Positions 1 to 7,027 of a DNA stretch of 7,281 nucleotides are shown piece by piece. The position numbers and the translations under genes were made by a program. The first letter of the stretch is position 1. The number at the start of each line of letters is the position of its first letter. The stretch lies in assembly GCA_937958665.1 (NCBI GenBank), contig CALGNM010000032.1, positions 1-7,281 of the forward strand. The letters are read 5' to 3'. The notes under the pieces were generated by a model, which worked only from the letters and a program-made list of their open reading frames with translations, had not been told where the DNA came from and searched no databases. This DNA is from an uncultured bacterium. Lineage in GTDB: Bacteria; Edwardsbacteria; AC1; EtOH8.

Positions 1-567
1 AAAGCCTGCCGTGGCTTGCCGGGCCTCAGGGTGCGGCGGATGAACTGGCGGGACTTCCGGGGGGTCCGGCTGCGGTACCGCCAGCCGGAGAGACTGGGGC
101 TGGACCGCTTGGCCAATGCCTGTGCCGCCTTCCGGTATTACGGGGGGCCGGTTTTGGTGGTTGACGTGGGTACTGCCGTCACCTGGGATCTGGTCGACCT
201 CCGGGGAAACTACCTGGGAGGGGCCATCGCCCCTGGTCCGGGCACCATGGCCCGGGCCCTGCATCGTCAGACCGCCGCCCTGCCGCTGATCGAGATAACC
301 AAGACCCCCGCTTTCGTTGGCCGGGACACAGCCGAGTGCATCCGCTCCGGCATCTATTGGGGGACGGTGGGTATGATACGGGAATTGACGGCCAGGATAT
401 CCGGCGGGGCGGGGGCCGAACCGATCCTGGTCTTTACCGGCGGGCTGGGCGGGATATTTGCCCGGGAGTTCCCTGGCAGCCGGACCGATGAACCGCTGAC
501 CCTCAAAGGGGTTGGTTGGGCCTTGGAGAGTCTGGGCCGCGGGGCGAAAACACAGCAAGAGGGATAA
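1..567 (+). CDS. coaX: Type III pantothenate kinase, 5'-truncated
   Basis: Catalyses ATP-dependent phosphorylation of pantothenate, the first step of coenzyme A synthesis, in the cytoplasm. The reading frame is open from base 1, so the gene enters from outside the window; about 188 residues are present and some 60-70 N-terminal residues, including the first phosphate-binding motif, are missing compared with a usual length near 250-260. Visible family motifs, in order, are the GLDR segment in the Y-x-x-P...GLDR block (bases about 76-108), the DVGTA nucleotide/phosphate motif (about 163-177), GGAIAPG after it, the TAALP stretch, and a C-terminal FTGG glycine motif (about 433-444). The aspartates in GLDR and DVGTA match conserved active-site positions of the family. 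An in-frame TTG at 16 is not a real start because similarity continues upstream of it. The stop (565-567) lies one base before the rng start, so the two are probably co-transcribed. Identification is firm. Confidence 0.93.
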   Translation, partial: KACRGLPGLRVRRMNWRDFRGVRLRYRQPERLGLDRLANACAAFRYYGGPVLVVDVGTAVTWDLVDLRGNYLGGAIAPGPGTMARALHRQTAALPLIEITKTPAFVGRDTAECIRSGIYWGTVGMIRELTARISGGAGAEPILVFTGGLGGIFAREFPGSRTDEPLTLKGVGWALESLGRGAKTQQEG

Positions 568-568
568 G

Positions 569-2098
569 ATGCCTACCGACATCATCATCAACGCCACCGT
601 CCACGAGACCAGAATCGCCCTGCTGGAGGAGGGCAAGCTGGTGGAGCTGTGGCTGGAGAGGGCCGCCGAGCAACGGATGGTGGGCGACATCTACAAGGGA
701 CGGGTGGAGAAGGTCTTGCCCGGCCTGCAGGCGGCCTTCGTGGACATTGGCCTGGGCAAGAGCGGTTTCCTGTCCTTTGCCGATACCGCTTATGATCCGG
801 GAGATCTGGAGGCCGACGAGAGGGAAAGGGCCAAGCCGGCCAAACGGATCGAGGATGTTCTCAAAAACGGTCAGGAGGTGATGGTCCAGGTATCCAAGGA
901 GCCCATCGGGGGCAAGGGCCCCCGCCTGACCTCCCACGTATCCTTCGCCGGCCGTTTCTGCGTTTTGGTTCCCAACGAGGAGCGGGTGGGTGTCTCCCGC
1001 CGGGTAGAGGATCGGTCCGAGAGGCGCCGGCTCAAGGAGGAGTTTTCCAAGCACCTTCCCCAGGGCTATGGACTGGTGATCCGGACGGCGGCCGAGGGGG
1101 AGGATGAGAAGTCGTTCGGGCGGGACCTTAAGGTGCTGCTAAAGACCTGGCAGCAGGTGAAACGCGATTACCGCAAGGCCAAGACCCCCTCCCGGGTATA
1201 TTCCGAGCCCCCGATGGTCATCAGCTTCCTGCGTGAGCTGGCGGCGATGGAGATTGGGGCCCTGGTAACCGACGACCGCAAGACCCACGACCAGATGGCC
1301 GATTACGTGAAGAATTTCGACCCGGCCCTGAAGAAGCGGCTGCTGTTGTACCGGGAGGACATCCCGCTGTTCGACGCCTACGACATCGAATCCCAGATCG
1401 AGAAGGCCCTCCAAAAAAGGGTCAGGCTGAAGAGTGGAGGGCAGATTGTGATCGAGGGCACCGAGGCCCTGGTGACCATCGATGTCAACTCCGGACGCTA
1501 CACCGGTAAGCGGGATGCCGAGAACACCATCACCCGGGTGAACATGGAGGCGGCCCGGGAGATCGCCAGCCAGTTGAGGCTGCGGGACATCGGGGGCATC
1601 ATTGTCATCGACTTCATAGACATGGACCGCGAGGCCAACCGCCGCAAGGTTCTGGCCGAGCTCAAGGAGGCCCTCAAGGACGACCGGTCCAAGCCCAAGG
1701 TCTACGACATCTCCCCCTTGGGCCTGGTGGAGATGAGCCGGAAGCGGGTGAGGCCCAGCCTGTGGCAGACCTTCTCCCAGTCTTGCCCCACCTGCCAGGG
1801 GACCGGCCGGGTGCTGTCCCCGGAGACCATGGCTGCCCGGCTGGACCGCTGGTTCCTGCAGGCCGGCTCCAAGATCAAGGGGCGGCGGTTGGAGATAACC
1901 GGCCATCCGCTTTTTATCGACCATCTGGAAGGCCGGGGCCGCAGGATGCTGGAGGAGGTCCGCAAACGGTGGCGGACCGACCTGCGACTGAAAAGGGACC
2001 AGGCCCAAGAGATCTCCCAGTTCAGGGTAACCGACCAGGCCAGCGGACAGGACCTGCTGAAAGAATTTTCTGTTGACAGATGGGTCGATTTAGATTAA
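569..2098 (+). CDS. rng: Ribonuclease G (RNase E/G family endoribonuclease)
   Basis: Single-strand-specific endoribonuclease that, in characterised relatives, matures 16S/5S rRNA and tRNA precursors and starts mRNA decay. At 509 residues it has the RNase G size (E. coli about 489) and lacks the long RNase E scaffold tail. The S1 RNA-binding domain spans roughly residues 38-125 and begins GDIYKGRV. A 5'-sensor R-T pair is at residues 172-173 (VIRTA). The DNase I-like catalytic part has IDVN with Asp305 and VIDFIDM with Asp348, matching the two metal-binding aspartates of the family. CPTCQGTG at 406-413 gives the zinc-link cysteines (C406, C409). The ATG at 569 is chosen because family similarity begins there (MPTDIIINATVHETRIALL) and an AGAGGGA ribosome site precedes it; the frame opens at 512, but that would add 19 unrelated residues inside coaX. 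It is complete, with no sign of frameshift. Co-transcription with coaX is likely; tRNA-Leu follows 61 bases later. Confidence 0.96.
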   Translation: MPTDIIINATVHETRIALLEEGKLVELWLERAAEQRMVGDIYKGRVEKVLPGLQAAFVDIGLGKSGFLSFADTAYDPGDLEADERERAKPAKRIEDVLKNGQEVMVQVSKEPIGGKGPRLTSHVSFAGRFCVLVPNEERVGVSRRVEDRSERRRLKEEFSKHLPQGYGLVIRTAAEGEDEKSFGRDLKVLLKTWQQVKRDYRKAKTPSRVYSEPPMVISFLRELAAMEIGALVTDDRKTHDQMADYVKNFDPALKKRLLLYREDIPLFDAYDIESQIEKALQKRVRLKSGGQIVIEGTEALVTIDVNSGRYTGKRDAENTITRVNMEAAREIASQLRLRDIGGIIVIDFIDMDREANRRKVLAELKEALKDDRSKPKVYDISPLGLVEMSRKRVRPSLWQTFSQSCPTCQGTGRVLSPETMAARLDRWFLQAGSKIKGRRLEITGHPLFIDHLEGRGRRMLEEVRKRWRTDLRLKRDQAQEISQFRVTDQASGQDLLKEFSVDRWVDLD

Positions 2099-2159
2099 AA
2101 TTACCCTTTGATTTTCCATTCTTGAACCATAAGCAGTTTATAGCCTTAGAAAATATTTA
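2099..2159 (+). other. AT-rich spacer before tRNA-Leu
   Basis: This 61-base stretch is clearly richer in A and T than its surroundings. It contains a TTGAAC hexamer at 2122-2127 that resembles a -35 box, and TAGAAA at 2147-2152 as the best matching -10, but the 19-base spacing is too long and the implied start falls right at the tRNA 5' end. No hairpin with a T-run follows the rng stop, so there is no visible intrinsic terminator. A weak tRNA promoter here is possible; read-through from rng is equally consistent with the sequence. Confidence 0.3.
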
Positions 2160-2245
2160 GCCGGGATGGTGGAATTGGCAGACACGTACGTTTGAGGGGC
2201 GTATGGCCCTAGGCCATGTGGGTTCAACTCCCACTCCCGGCACCA
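2160..2245 (+). tRNA. tRNA-Leu, anticodon GAG
   Basis: The sequence folds as a class II (long variable arm) tRNA of 86 bases with CCA encoded. The acceptor stem GCCGGGA (2160-2166) pairs with TCCCGGC (2235-2241), followed by discriminator A and CCA (2243-2245). The anticodon stem TACGT/GCGTA encloses loop TTGAGGG, giving anticodon GAG at 2194-2196, which reads CUC and CUU leucine codons. The variable arm is TGGCC-CTA-GGCCA (2204-2216), typical of leucine tRNAs. The T arm is GTGGG-TTCAACT-CCCAC (2218-2234). The D-arm region contains the GAATTGGCAGAC segment usual for tRNA-Leu. No terminator follows before the next gene, so it may be excised from a longer transcript; whether the adjacent RNase G takes part cannot be seen. 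Confidence 0.97.
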
Positions 2246-2311
2246 TCATAATCCTTCCCGAGACCTACCCAATCGGCGCCAGGCAGACAACCTAAACAGA
2301 GCAGGAGAGAG

Positions 2312-3268
2312 ATGCCATTCGTCAAGGAAATCCTGGACCGCCACTGCCTCAACCAATTTCTTAAGCTGGCTCTGAAAGCCTATAATGAGGGCAACTACCA
2401 GCAGACCATTGAGTCTCTGGAGATGGTGCGCCAGCATCAGCAGACCGACGGTCAGCAATGCAGCGAGGTGGTGACCTTCTACCTGATCGAGGCCCGGGTG
2501 GCTATGGCCAAGCAGTACTGGAAGCAGGGCAACGCCAGCCTGGCCATCGAGGAATACCGGCAGGCCCTGGCCCTGGCCCCCCGCTATGCTGACCTGCACC
2601 TGGCCCTGGGGCGAATCCATGCCGCCCGCCATGAATACCAAACGGCCGAGGACTGTTTCAAGTCAGCCCTGAACATCAACCCCAACTACATAGAAGCCCT
2701 GCTGGCTCTGGCCTTTTTGGAGTCGGAGCGGGGCAACTTCCCCAAGGCGGTGGAGCACTTCAAGACCATCTCCACCAAGACCAGCTATTACAAGCAGGAC
2801 CTCTTCGACAAGGCTTTGGCCGCGGCCGAGAAGGGAGAACCCCAGCGGGCGGTCAAGGACTTTACCGCCGCCTTCAAGACCGCTCCGGACCGGGCCGAGG
2901 TGCTATGCGCCCTGGGACAGGATGCCCTGCGGGACGGAAACTGCCAGGAGGCCGCCCGGTACTTCCTGCAGGCCAAGAAGCTAAAACCTCGCTACGCCGA
3001 TATCTACAATCTGCTGGGGGTGTGCTACACCCGCGGCGGGGAATGGCGCAAGGCGGCCCGCAGCCTGGGGCGGGCGGTGAAGCTGGCCCCCCACTACACC
3101 CGGGCCTGGCTTAACCTGGCCATGGCCCAGGAGCAGCTGGGCTGCCCGGATAAAGCCCTACGCTCGTGCCGCCGGGTGGTCAAGCTGGAGCCCAACAACA
3201 GTCTGGCAATCGAGACCATCAACCGGCTGGCCCGGAGCAAAAAAGACAATAAGCCGGGGAAGAACTGA
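2312..3268 (+). CDS. TPR-repeat protein (eight tetratricopeptide repeats)
   Basis: A 318-residue protein made almost entirely of tetratricopeptide repeats, a helical scaffold for binding other proteins; its partner is unknown. Seven repeats run in exact 34-residue register at about 57-90, 91-124, 125-158, 159-192, 193-226, 227-260 and 261-294, most ending in the typical A-x-x-x-x-P (for example ALALAP, ALNINP, AVKLAP). A more diverged repeat lies at about 16-45. The C-terminus is a short, lysine-rich tail. No signal peptide or membrane segment is visible, so it should be cytoplasmic. The ATG at 2312 follows a GCAGGAGAGAG ribosome site. It stops one base before the J-domain gene, which implies translational coupling and a shared role. 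Specific function cannot be assigned: TPR scaffolds occur in secretion, assembly and signalling alike. The TPR architecture is firm; the name is generic. Confidence 0.88.
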   Translation: MPFVKEILDRHCLNQFLKLALKAYNEGNYQQTIESLEMVRQHQQTDGQQCSEVVTFYLIEARVAMAKQYWKQGNASLAIEEYRQALALAPRYADLHLALGRIHAARHEYQTAEDCFKSALNINPNYIEALLALAFLESERGNFPKAVEHFKTISTKTSYYKQDLFDKALAAAEKGEPQRAVKDFTAAFKTAPDRAEVLCALGQDALRDGNCQEAARYFLQAKKLKPRYADIYNLLGVCYTRGGEWRKAARSLGRAVKLAPHYTRAWLNLAMAQEQLGCPDKALRSCRRVVKLEPNNSLAIETINRLARSKKDNKPGKN

Positions 3269-3269
3269 C

Positions 3270-3926
3270 ATGGCCATCAGCAGAGACTACTACTCCATAT
3301 TGGGGGTGGACCGGCTGTGCAGCGAGAACGACATCAAGCAGGCCTACCGCAAGCTGGCCATGCAGCACCATCCCGACCGGAATCCCGGCCAATCAAAGGA
3401 CGGCCTGACCAACAACGCCTTCCAGGAGATCAACGAGGCCTACCATACCCTGATCAACAAGGACAAGCGGGCGGCCTACAACAAGCTGTTGGCCGAGAAG
3501 GCCTCCGGCTCGCAGGCCAACACCGTCCAGGACAACCAGGCCGACATGGCCTACCGCCACGGGGTGGAGGCCTACAAGGCCAACCAGTTCAAGCGGGCGG
3601 TGGAATACTTCCGGGCGGCGGCCAAGCTCAACCCCAAGAAGGCCATCTATTTCGACCGGCTGGGAATCGCCATCATCAAGGCCGGCGGCCCCCTGGAGGA
3701 GGCCAAGATGCAGTGCGACAAGGCCATCCAGATGGAGATGTACAATGCCGAGCATTACCTGAGTCTGGGCATCATCTACCAGCTGGCCGGCATGCCCGAC
3801 AAGGCCAAGCAGCAGTTCCGGGAGGCCCTCAAATGGGACCCCAATAACAGCCAGGCCAAACAGCGGCTGGCCCTGGTGGAAAAGGAGGGCCAGAAGGGCC
3901 TGTTCGGAAAGCTATTCAAGAAATAG
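3270..3926 (+). CDS. J-domain protein with C-terminal TPR repeats
   Basis: A 218-residue fusion of an N-terminal J domain (about residues 5-73) with three TPR units (about 89-122, 123-158, 159-191). The J domain starts DYYSILGV and carries the HPD tripeptide at 34-36, required in this family to stimulate the ATPase of DnaK/Hsp70, so it should be a functional Hsp70 recruiter. It lacks the Gly/Phe region, zinc-finger and substrate domains of DnaJ proper and should not be called dnaJ; the TPRs presumably choose the client. The C-terminus ends in a basic [10 protein letters not shown] segment. No signal peptide or membrane helix is seen. The ATG at 3270 lies one base after the stop of the TPR gene, with GGGGAAG upstream inside that gene. 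The pair suggests a DnaK-directed assembly or folding module, which is inference from domains and position only. Confidence 0.9.
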   Translation: MAISRDYYSILGVDRLCSENDIKQAYRKLAMQHHPDRNPGQSKDGLTNNAFQEINEAYHTLINKDKRAAYNKLLAEKASGSQANTVQDNQADMAYRHGVEAYKANQFKRAVEYFRAAAKLNPKKAIYFDRLGIAIIKAGGPLEEAKMQCDKAIQMEMYNAEHYLSLGIIYQLAGMPDKAKQQFREALKWDPNNSQAKQRLALVEKEGQKGLFGKLFKK

Positions 3927-3967
3927 CGCCCAGCCAGTTGGTAAAACAAATATTAGGAGCAAGTGCA

Positions 3968-4330
3968 ATGAGCCAGGGATACGAGCAGAAGCTGAAGGAC
4001 CTGGTGGATAACGTCCCCGGGGCGGTCTATGCCAGCCTGGCCGGGACCGATGGCATAGGGATATCCTGCCACCAGTCCGGTCTGGACCTGGACCCCGGCC
4101 TGGCCGATGCCGAGTTCGCCACCATGCTCTCGGCCTCCCGGCGGGCGGCCGAGAACCTGGCCCTGGGCCAGGTGACCGAGCAGATGGTGGTCACCGAGCA
4201 GCTGACCCTGGTGGTCAGGATGGCCGGGCCCGATTTCTGCCTGAGCCTGGGGGTGAAATCCGGCAACCTGGGAATGGCCCGCCTGCTGATGAGGAGGGCC
4301 TGCGAGGAATTCAAGAACCTATTATATTAG
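3968..4330 (+). CDS. Roadblock/LC7 domain protein
   Basis: A 120-residue protein whose whole length fits one roadblock/LC7 domain, the fold of bacterial MglB and of eukaryotic LAMTOR and dynein light chains, which dimerise and often regulate or bind small Ras-like GTPases. Typical features are the N-terminal helix (LKDLVDNVPGAVYASL), a glycine-rich strand turn (GTDGIGI), the central helix (about 45-66) and the closing GNLGMARLLMRRACEEF pattern near 99-115. The ATG at 3968 is preferred over the in-frame TTG at 3938 because AGGAG at 3955-3959 sits eight bases before it and similarity starts there. No signal peptide or membrane segment is seen, and no GTPase gene is in the window. Its stop is only 13 bases before the first ATPase subunit, so it is probably on the same transcript. 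A role in ATPase regulation is only a hypothesis. Confidence 0.85.
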   Translation: MSQGYEQKLKDLVDNVPGAVYASLAGTDGIGISCHQSGLDLDPGLADAEFATMLSASRRAAENLALGQVTEQMVVTEQLTLVVRMAGPDFCLSLGVKSGNLGMARLLMRRACEEFKNLLY

Positions 4331-4343
4331 ACGGGAGCAGACA

Positions 4344-4694
4344 GTGTCGTCCGATACCCACCGCCAAGCTCCGGATCAGGCCCGGGAGATAATCGGGATT
4401 CTGGCCAAGAGGGAAGAGGACCTGGAGAGGAGAAATGAGGAAGCCAAAGCCGAGGCCGAGGCCATCATGGAGCAGGCCCGGGCCGAGGCTTCTTCCATAT
4501 TGGCCCGGGCCCGGGAGGACCTGGACCGCCTTAAGGCCGAGCAGCGGGAGGATCTGGCCAAAAAGGCCAGGCAGACCATGGAACGAAAGATGGACGAGGC
4601 CAGGGAACAGGCCAAGCTCTTGGAGCAAAAGGCCGAGGCCCGGCGGAAGCAGGCTGTGGAGCTGATAGTAAAACAGGTATTGCCGGAGAGCTGA
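4344..4694 (+). CDS. V/A-type ATPase peripheral-stalk subunit H (G-like)
   Basis: A 116-residue, highly charged protein predicted to be one long coiled coil (about residues 15-105), rich in Ala, Glu, Arg and Lys with repeated EAR/AEA patterns, ending AVELIVKQVLPES as in archaeal AhaH and bacterial V-type G/H subunits. In the complex it pairs with subunit E to form the peripheral stalk that links the membrane subunit I to the catalytic A3B3 head and resists rotor torque. Sequence alone identifies coiled coils poorly; the assignment rests on the C-terminal pattern and on lying three bases upstream of subunit I, where this subunit normally sits. Translation starts at GTG 4344, with GGAG at 4333-4336 seven bases before it. 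It is cytoplasmic, with no membrane segment. The subunit is called H in archaea and G in Thermus, so no symbol is given. Confidence 0.83.
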   Translation: MSSDTHRQAPDQAREIIGILAKREEDLERRNEEAKAEAEAIMEQARAEASSILARAREDLDRLKAEQREDLAKKARQTMERKMDEAREQAKLLEQKAEARRKQAVELIVKQVLPES

Positions 4695-4697
4695 CCG

Positions 4698-6605
4698 ATG
4701 ATCGTGCCCATGAGCCGGGTGCTGATAGTGGGGCCCAGGGAACTGAGCGCTCCGGTGATACATTCCCTGCACCGGATGGGCCGGCTCCACCTCTCTCCCA
4801 TCAAGCCGGAGGGTCCGACCCGGCTGCCGGAACTGGGGGAGGAGGAGTCCGGGCGCAAGCAACTCTTGGAACGGTTGCTGCAGGAGCTGGAGGGCCTGCT
4901 GTTGGTGCTGGATTACCACGGGCGTCCGGGGGAGGCCTCGGCCCCGGACTGGGATGGACTGTTGACCGATTTGGTGGTGCGGCGGGCCGATGTCAACCGT
5001 CTGCTAAAGGACAAGCTGGACCGCAGCGATGAGCTGGCGCTGCTGGAGAGCTACCGGGAGGCTTTCGAGGCCCTGGCCCCGCTGATGTCCCGGCTGGAGA
5101 GGAGCCGGCGGATCAGGGCCTTCGGCTTCCTGGCCAGGGCCTCCGAGGCCCAGGCTCTGGATGCCCTGCATAAGGAGCTCAAGAAGCAGACCGGCGGGCG
5201 GATCGAGTTCTACAGTCAGCCTTTGGACGAGAAAAGAATCGCCTCGCTGGTCGCCTTCCATACCAGCGACTCCGAACGGGTGAGGAGCTTCTTCGCCAAG
5301 GCGGGGATCAGCGAGCTGAAGCTGCCGACGGCCATGGCCGGCCTGCCGATGGCCGAGGCGGTGGCCCGGCTTCGGGAGCAGAGCCGCCGGCTGCCGGGGG
5401 AGATCGAAGAACTGGGAAACCGGTTGTCCAGGATCTCGCAGGAGGAGGGCCCCCGGCTGGCCGCCTGGCGGCTGATGGCCCTCGACGAATTGAATAGGAT
5501 CCGAACCCGGGAGGAGCTGCCGGAGGGCCGCTTCACCTTCTATCTGCAGGGGTATCTGCCAGCCGAGGACCTGCCCGGCTTGGGGCAGGTATTACAAAGC
5601 GACTTCGGCGACCGGGTCAGGGTTCAGGAGCTGGAGATCGGCCACCACGATTCGGCCCAAACCCCGGTGGCGCTGAAGAATAATCCGCTGGTAAAGCCGT
5701 TCGAGCTGTTGCTGGCCATCTTTACCCCGCCCCAGTATGGCTCCATAGATCCCACCCCCTTTATCGCCATATTCTTTCCCATATACTTCGGTTTTATCAT
5801 CGGCGATGTGGGTTACGGGGCGGTGATGCTGATCATCAGCGCCCTGCTGTACCACAAGTTCCGGCAGCGGGATCTGGGGCGCTCCCTGGCCACCATCTTT
5901 ATCATCTGCTCGGCTTGGACCATCGGCTTCGGACTGGTGTATGGCGAGTTGTTCGGGGAGGTGGGGGAGCACCTGCATATAATCAAGCCGATGGCCGAGA
6001 GCCTTAACCGGATGAAAAAGGAATCGGTGTTCCTGCTGTTGGGGCTTTCCCTAGTCTTCGGGCTGGTTCAGGTATTCACTGGGTTCGTCATTGCCCTGAT
6101 CAACGGCATCCGCCATCGCGACAGCCACCACATTCTGGAACCGATTGCCTTCATGGCCGGTCTATTGAGCCTGTTCACCCTGATCGCCTGCTTCACCGGA
6201 CTGCTGCCCAAGGCCCTGCTGGTACCGGCTATAGCGGTATTCGCCGCCAGCGCCGGGACCATGGCCTACTTGGTGGGGGTGGCCGGCCCCATCGAAATCT
6301 TCGGGGCGGTGGGCAACATCCTGTCCTATGCCCGTCTGTTCGCCATCGGGCTGTCGGCGGTCTACCTGGCTTTCGCCGCCAACCAGCTGGGGGCCTTGAT
6401 CGGAATCTCCGGCAAGCCCTGGACCGTGGTGCTGGGGGTGGTCTTGGCCGCCCTGCTGTTCCATCCGTTGTTCTTTGCCATCGGGCTGATCAGCCCCCTG
6501 GTTCAGCCGGCCCGTCTCCAGTTCGTGGAGTTTTTCACCAAGTTCAAGTATTTCGATCATCCCGGAAAACCATACAAACCATTCAAAACCATAGGAGGGA
6601 AGTAA
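4698..6605 (+). CDS. ntpI: V/A-type ATPase membrane stator subunit I
   Basis: A 635-residue protein equivalent to eukaryotic V-ATPase subunit a. It anchors the peripheral stalks and forms the ion half channels beside the c-ring. Residues about 1-345 are the soluble stalk-binding domain, beginning MIVPMSRVLIVGP as usual for the family; about 350-610 contains seven or eight membrane helices. Key motifs are FGFIIGDVGYG (369-374 for GDVGYG), the segment NILSYARLFAIGL with the essential arginine at 546, and LVQPARLQFVEFF near the C-terminus with Q603 and R606. The spacing of these polar residues fits the Arg/Gln/Arg set described for the Thermus enzyme; this correspondence is my alignment by eye. 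ATG 4698 is chosen because GGAGAG at 4685-4690 precedes it by seven bases; an in-frame ATG at 4710 is the alternative. The gene abuts atpK directly (stop 6603-6605, next start 6606). Length and motifs are intact. Confidence 0.96.
   Translation: MIVPMSRVLIVGPRELSAPVIHSLHRMGRLHLSPIKPEGPTRLPELGEEESGRKQLLERLLQELEGLLLVLDYHGRPGEASAPDWDGLLTDLVVRRADVNRLLKDKLDRSDELALLESYREAFEALAPLMSRLERSRRIRAFGFLARASEAQALDALHKELKKQTGGRIEFYSQPLDEKRIASLVAFHTSDSERVRSFFAKAGISELKLPTAMAGLPMAEAVARLREQSRRLPGEIEELGNRLSRISQEEGPRLAAWRLMALDELNRIRTREELPEGRFTFYLQGYLPAEDLPGLGQVLQSDFGDRVRVQELEIGHHDSAQTPVALKNNPLVKPFELLLAIFTPPQYGSIDPTPFIAIFFPIYFGFIIGDVGYGAVMLIISALLYHKFRQRDLGRSLATIFIICSAWTIGFGLVYGELFGEVGEHLHIIKPMAESLNRMKKESVFLLLGLSLVFGLVQVFTGFVIALINGIRHRDSHHILEPIAFMAGLLSLFTLIACFTGLLPKALLVPAIAVFAASAGTMAYLVGVAGPIEIFGAVGNILSYARLFAIGLSAVYLAFAANQLGALIGISGKPWTVVLGVVLAALLFHPLFFAIGLISPLVQPARLQFVEFFTKFKYFDHPGKPYKPFKTIGGK
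6593..6598 (+). promoter_or_regulatory. Consensus Shine-Dalgarno site of subunit K
   Basis: AGGAGG lies seven bases before the subunit K start codon and is encoded inside the last codons of subunit I. It is the closest match to the anti-Shine-Dalgarno sequence among the genes here; neighbours use shorter sites such as GGAG or GGAGAG. That fits the need for about ten or more c-ring copies per complex against one subunit I, which is inference. Confidence 0.75.
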
Positions 6606-6944
6606 ATGAAGAAGATCCTGGCAATCGTCCTGTTGCTGACCGTGATCCTGCCACTGTCCTCGGTAGCCCTGGCCTCCGAGGCCGCCCCGGCCGAGGCGGG
6701 GACCACCGCTCCCGCCCCCAAGGACAACCTGTTGACCCTCTACAAGGCCCTGGGGGCCGCCCTGGCCATCGGCTTTGCCGCCTTCGCCACCGCCCTGGCC
6801 CAGAGCAAGATAGGTTCGGCCGCCTCAGGCGCCCTGGCCGAGAAGCCCGAGGTGGGCGGAACCATGATCGTGCTGGAGGCTTTGCCCGAGACAATCATCA
6901 TCCTGGGATTTGTGATTGCCCTGCTGATCATCGTGATGCTGTAA
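6606..6944 (+). CDS. ntpK: V/A-type ATPase c-ring (proteolipid) subunit K
   Basis: The 112-residue proteolipid that oligomerises into the rotor ring and carries ions across the membrane. Residues 1-23 are a hydrophobic signal-like stretch (MKKILAIVLLLTVILPL...) ending VALA before SEAAP, a good signal-peptidase I site. An Ala/Pro-rich stretch (24-40) follows, then a single hairpin of two membrane helices: about 42-66 (ending ALAQ, Q66, in AQSKIGSAASG) and about 86-111. The loop ALAEKPEVGG is typical of V/A-type c subunits. Glu95 in ALPETIIILGFVIALL is the expected ion-binding carboxylate, and Q66 may be an auxiliary ligand. Whether the ion is H+ or Na+ cannot be decided: E95 is followed by a threonine, but the usual downstream tyrosine is absent. 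The mature form would be about 89 residues, the small single-hairpin type rather than the duplicated 16 kDa type. The start is fixed by the AGGAGG site. A terminator-like hairpin series follows. Confidence 0.94.
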   Translation: MKKILAIVLLLTVILPLSSVALASEAAPAEAGTTAPAPKDNLLTLYKALGAALAIGFAAFATALAQSKIGSAASGALAEKPEVGGTMIVLEALPETIIILGFVIALLIIVML

Positions 6945-6951
6945 TCATGGC

Positions 6952-6979
6952 CCCCTTCCTCCCGTCGGGGAGGAAGGGG
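6952..6979 (+). repeat. 12-bp perfect hairpin downstream of ntpK
   Basis: CCCCTTCCTCCC (6952-6963) and GGGAGGAAGGGG (6968-6979) are exact reverse complements separated by the four-base loop GTCG. The stem is very stable and starts seven bases after the ntpK stop codon. It is not itself followed by a T-run; the next hairpin begins at the adjacent base. It could protect the upstream mRNA from 3' exonucleases or act with the following terminator. Confidence 0.8.
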
Positions 6980-6997
6980 AGCCCTTTGGGGCTTTTT
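6980..6997 (+). terminator. Terminator-like hairpin with T-run between ntpK and the next ATPase gene
   Basis: AGCCC (6980-6984) pairs with GGGCT (6989-6993) around loop TTTG, and the stem runs into a T-tract (6993-6997), the form of a Rho-independent terminator. The stem is short (five pairs) and the T-run is only five bases, so termination is probably partial. It lies inside the ATPase operon, which makes an attenuating role more likely than a full stop; this is inference. Confidence 0.6.
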
Positions 6998-6998
6998 C

Positions 6999-7011
6999 CC
7001 GCCAGGGGCGG
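6999..7011 (+). repeat. Short GC hairpin after the terminator-like element
   Basis: CCGCC (6999-7003) pairs with GGCGG (7007-7011) across a three-base AGG loop. It forms the third hairpin in a row within 60 bases. A five-pair GC inverted repeat can occur by chance in such GC-rich DNA, so function is uncertain. Confidence 0.4.
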
Positions 7012-7027
7012 AACGATTTCGAGAGCA

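Noticed and set aside
512-568. Upstream start for rng
   Set aside because: It would overlap coaX and add 19 residues without family similarity; ATG 569 has a ribosome site and begins the conserved N-terminus.
503-1054. Antisense open frame of 183 codons across the coaX end and rng start
   Set aside because: It lies opposite two well-supported genes and shows no domain or ribosome site; long stop-free antisense frames are expected at this base composition.
1139-2008. Long antisense open frame of 289 codons opposite rng
   Set aside because: It is a GC-rich shadow of a complete, motif-verified RNase G; its translation is low-complexity Leu/Gly/Pro/Gln-rich with no recognisable domain.
2122-2152. 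tRNA promoter TTGAAC/TAGAAA
   Set aside because: The 19-base spacing and the start falling on the tRNA 5' end make it unconvincing; kept only as a remark in the spacer entry.
3938-3967. TTG start for the roadblock gene
   Set aside because: No ribosome site before it, whereas ATG 3968 has AGGAG at eight bases and begins the domain.
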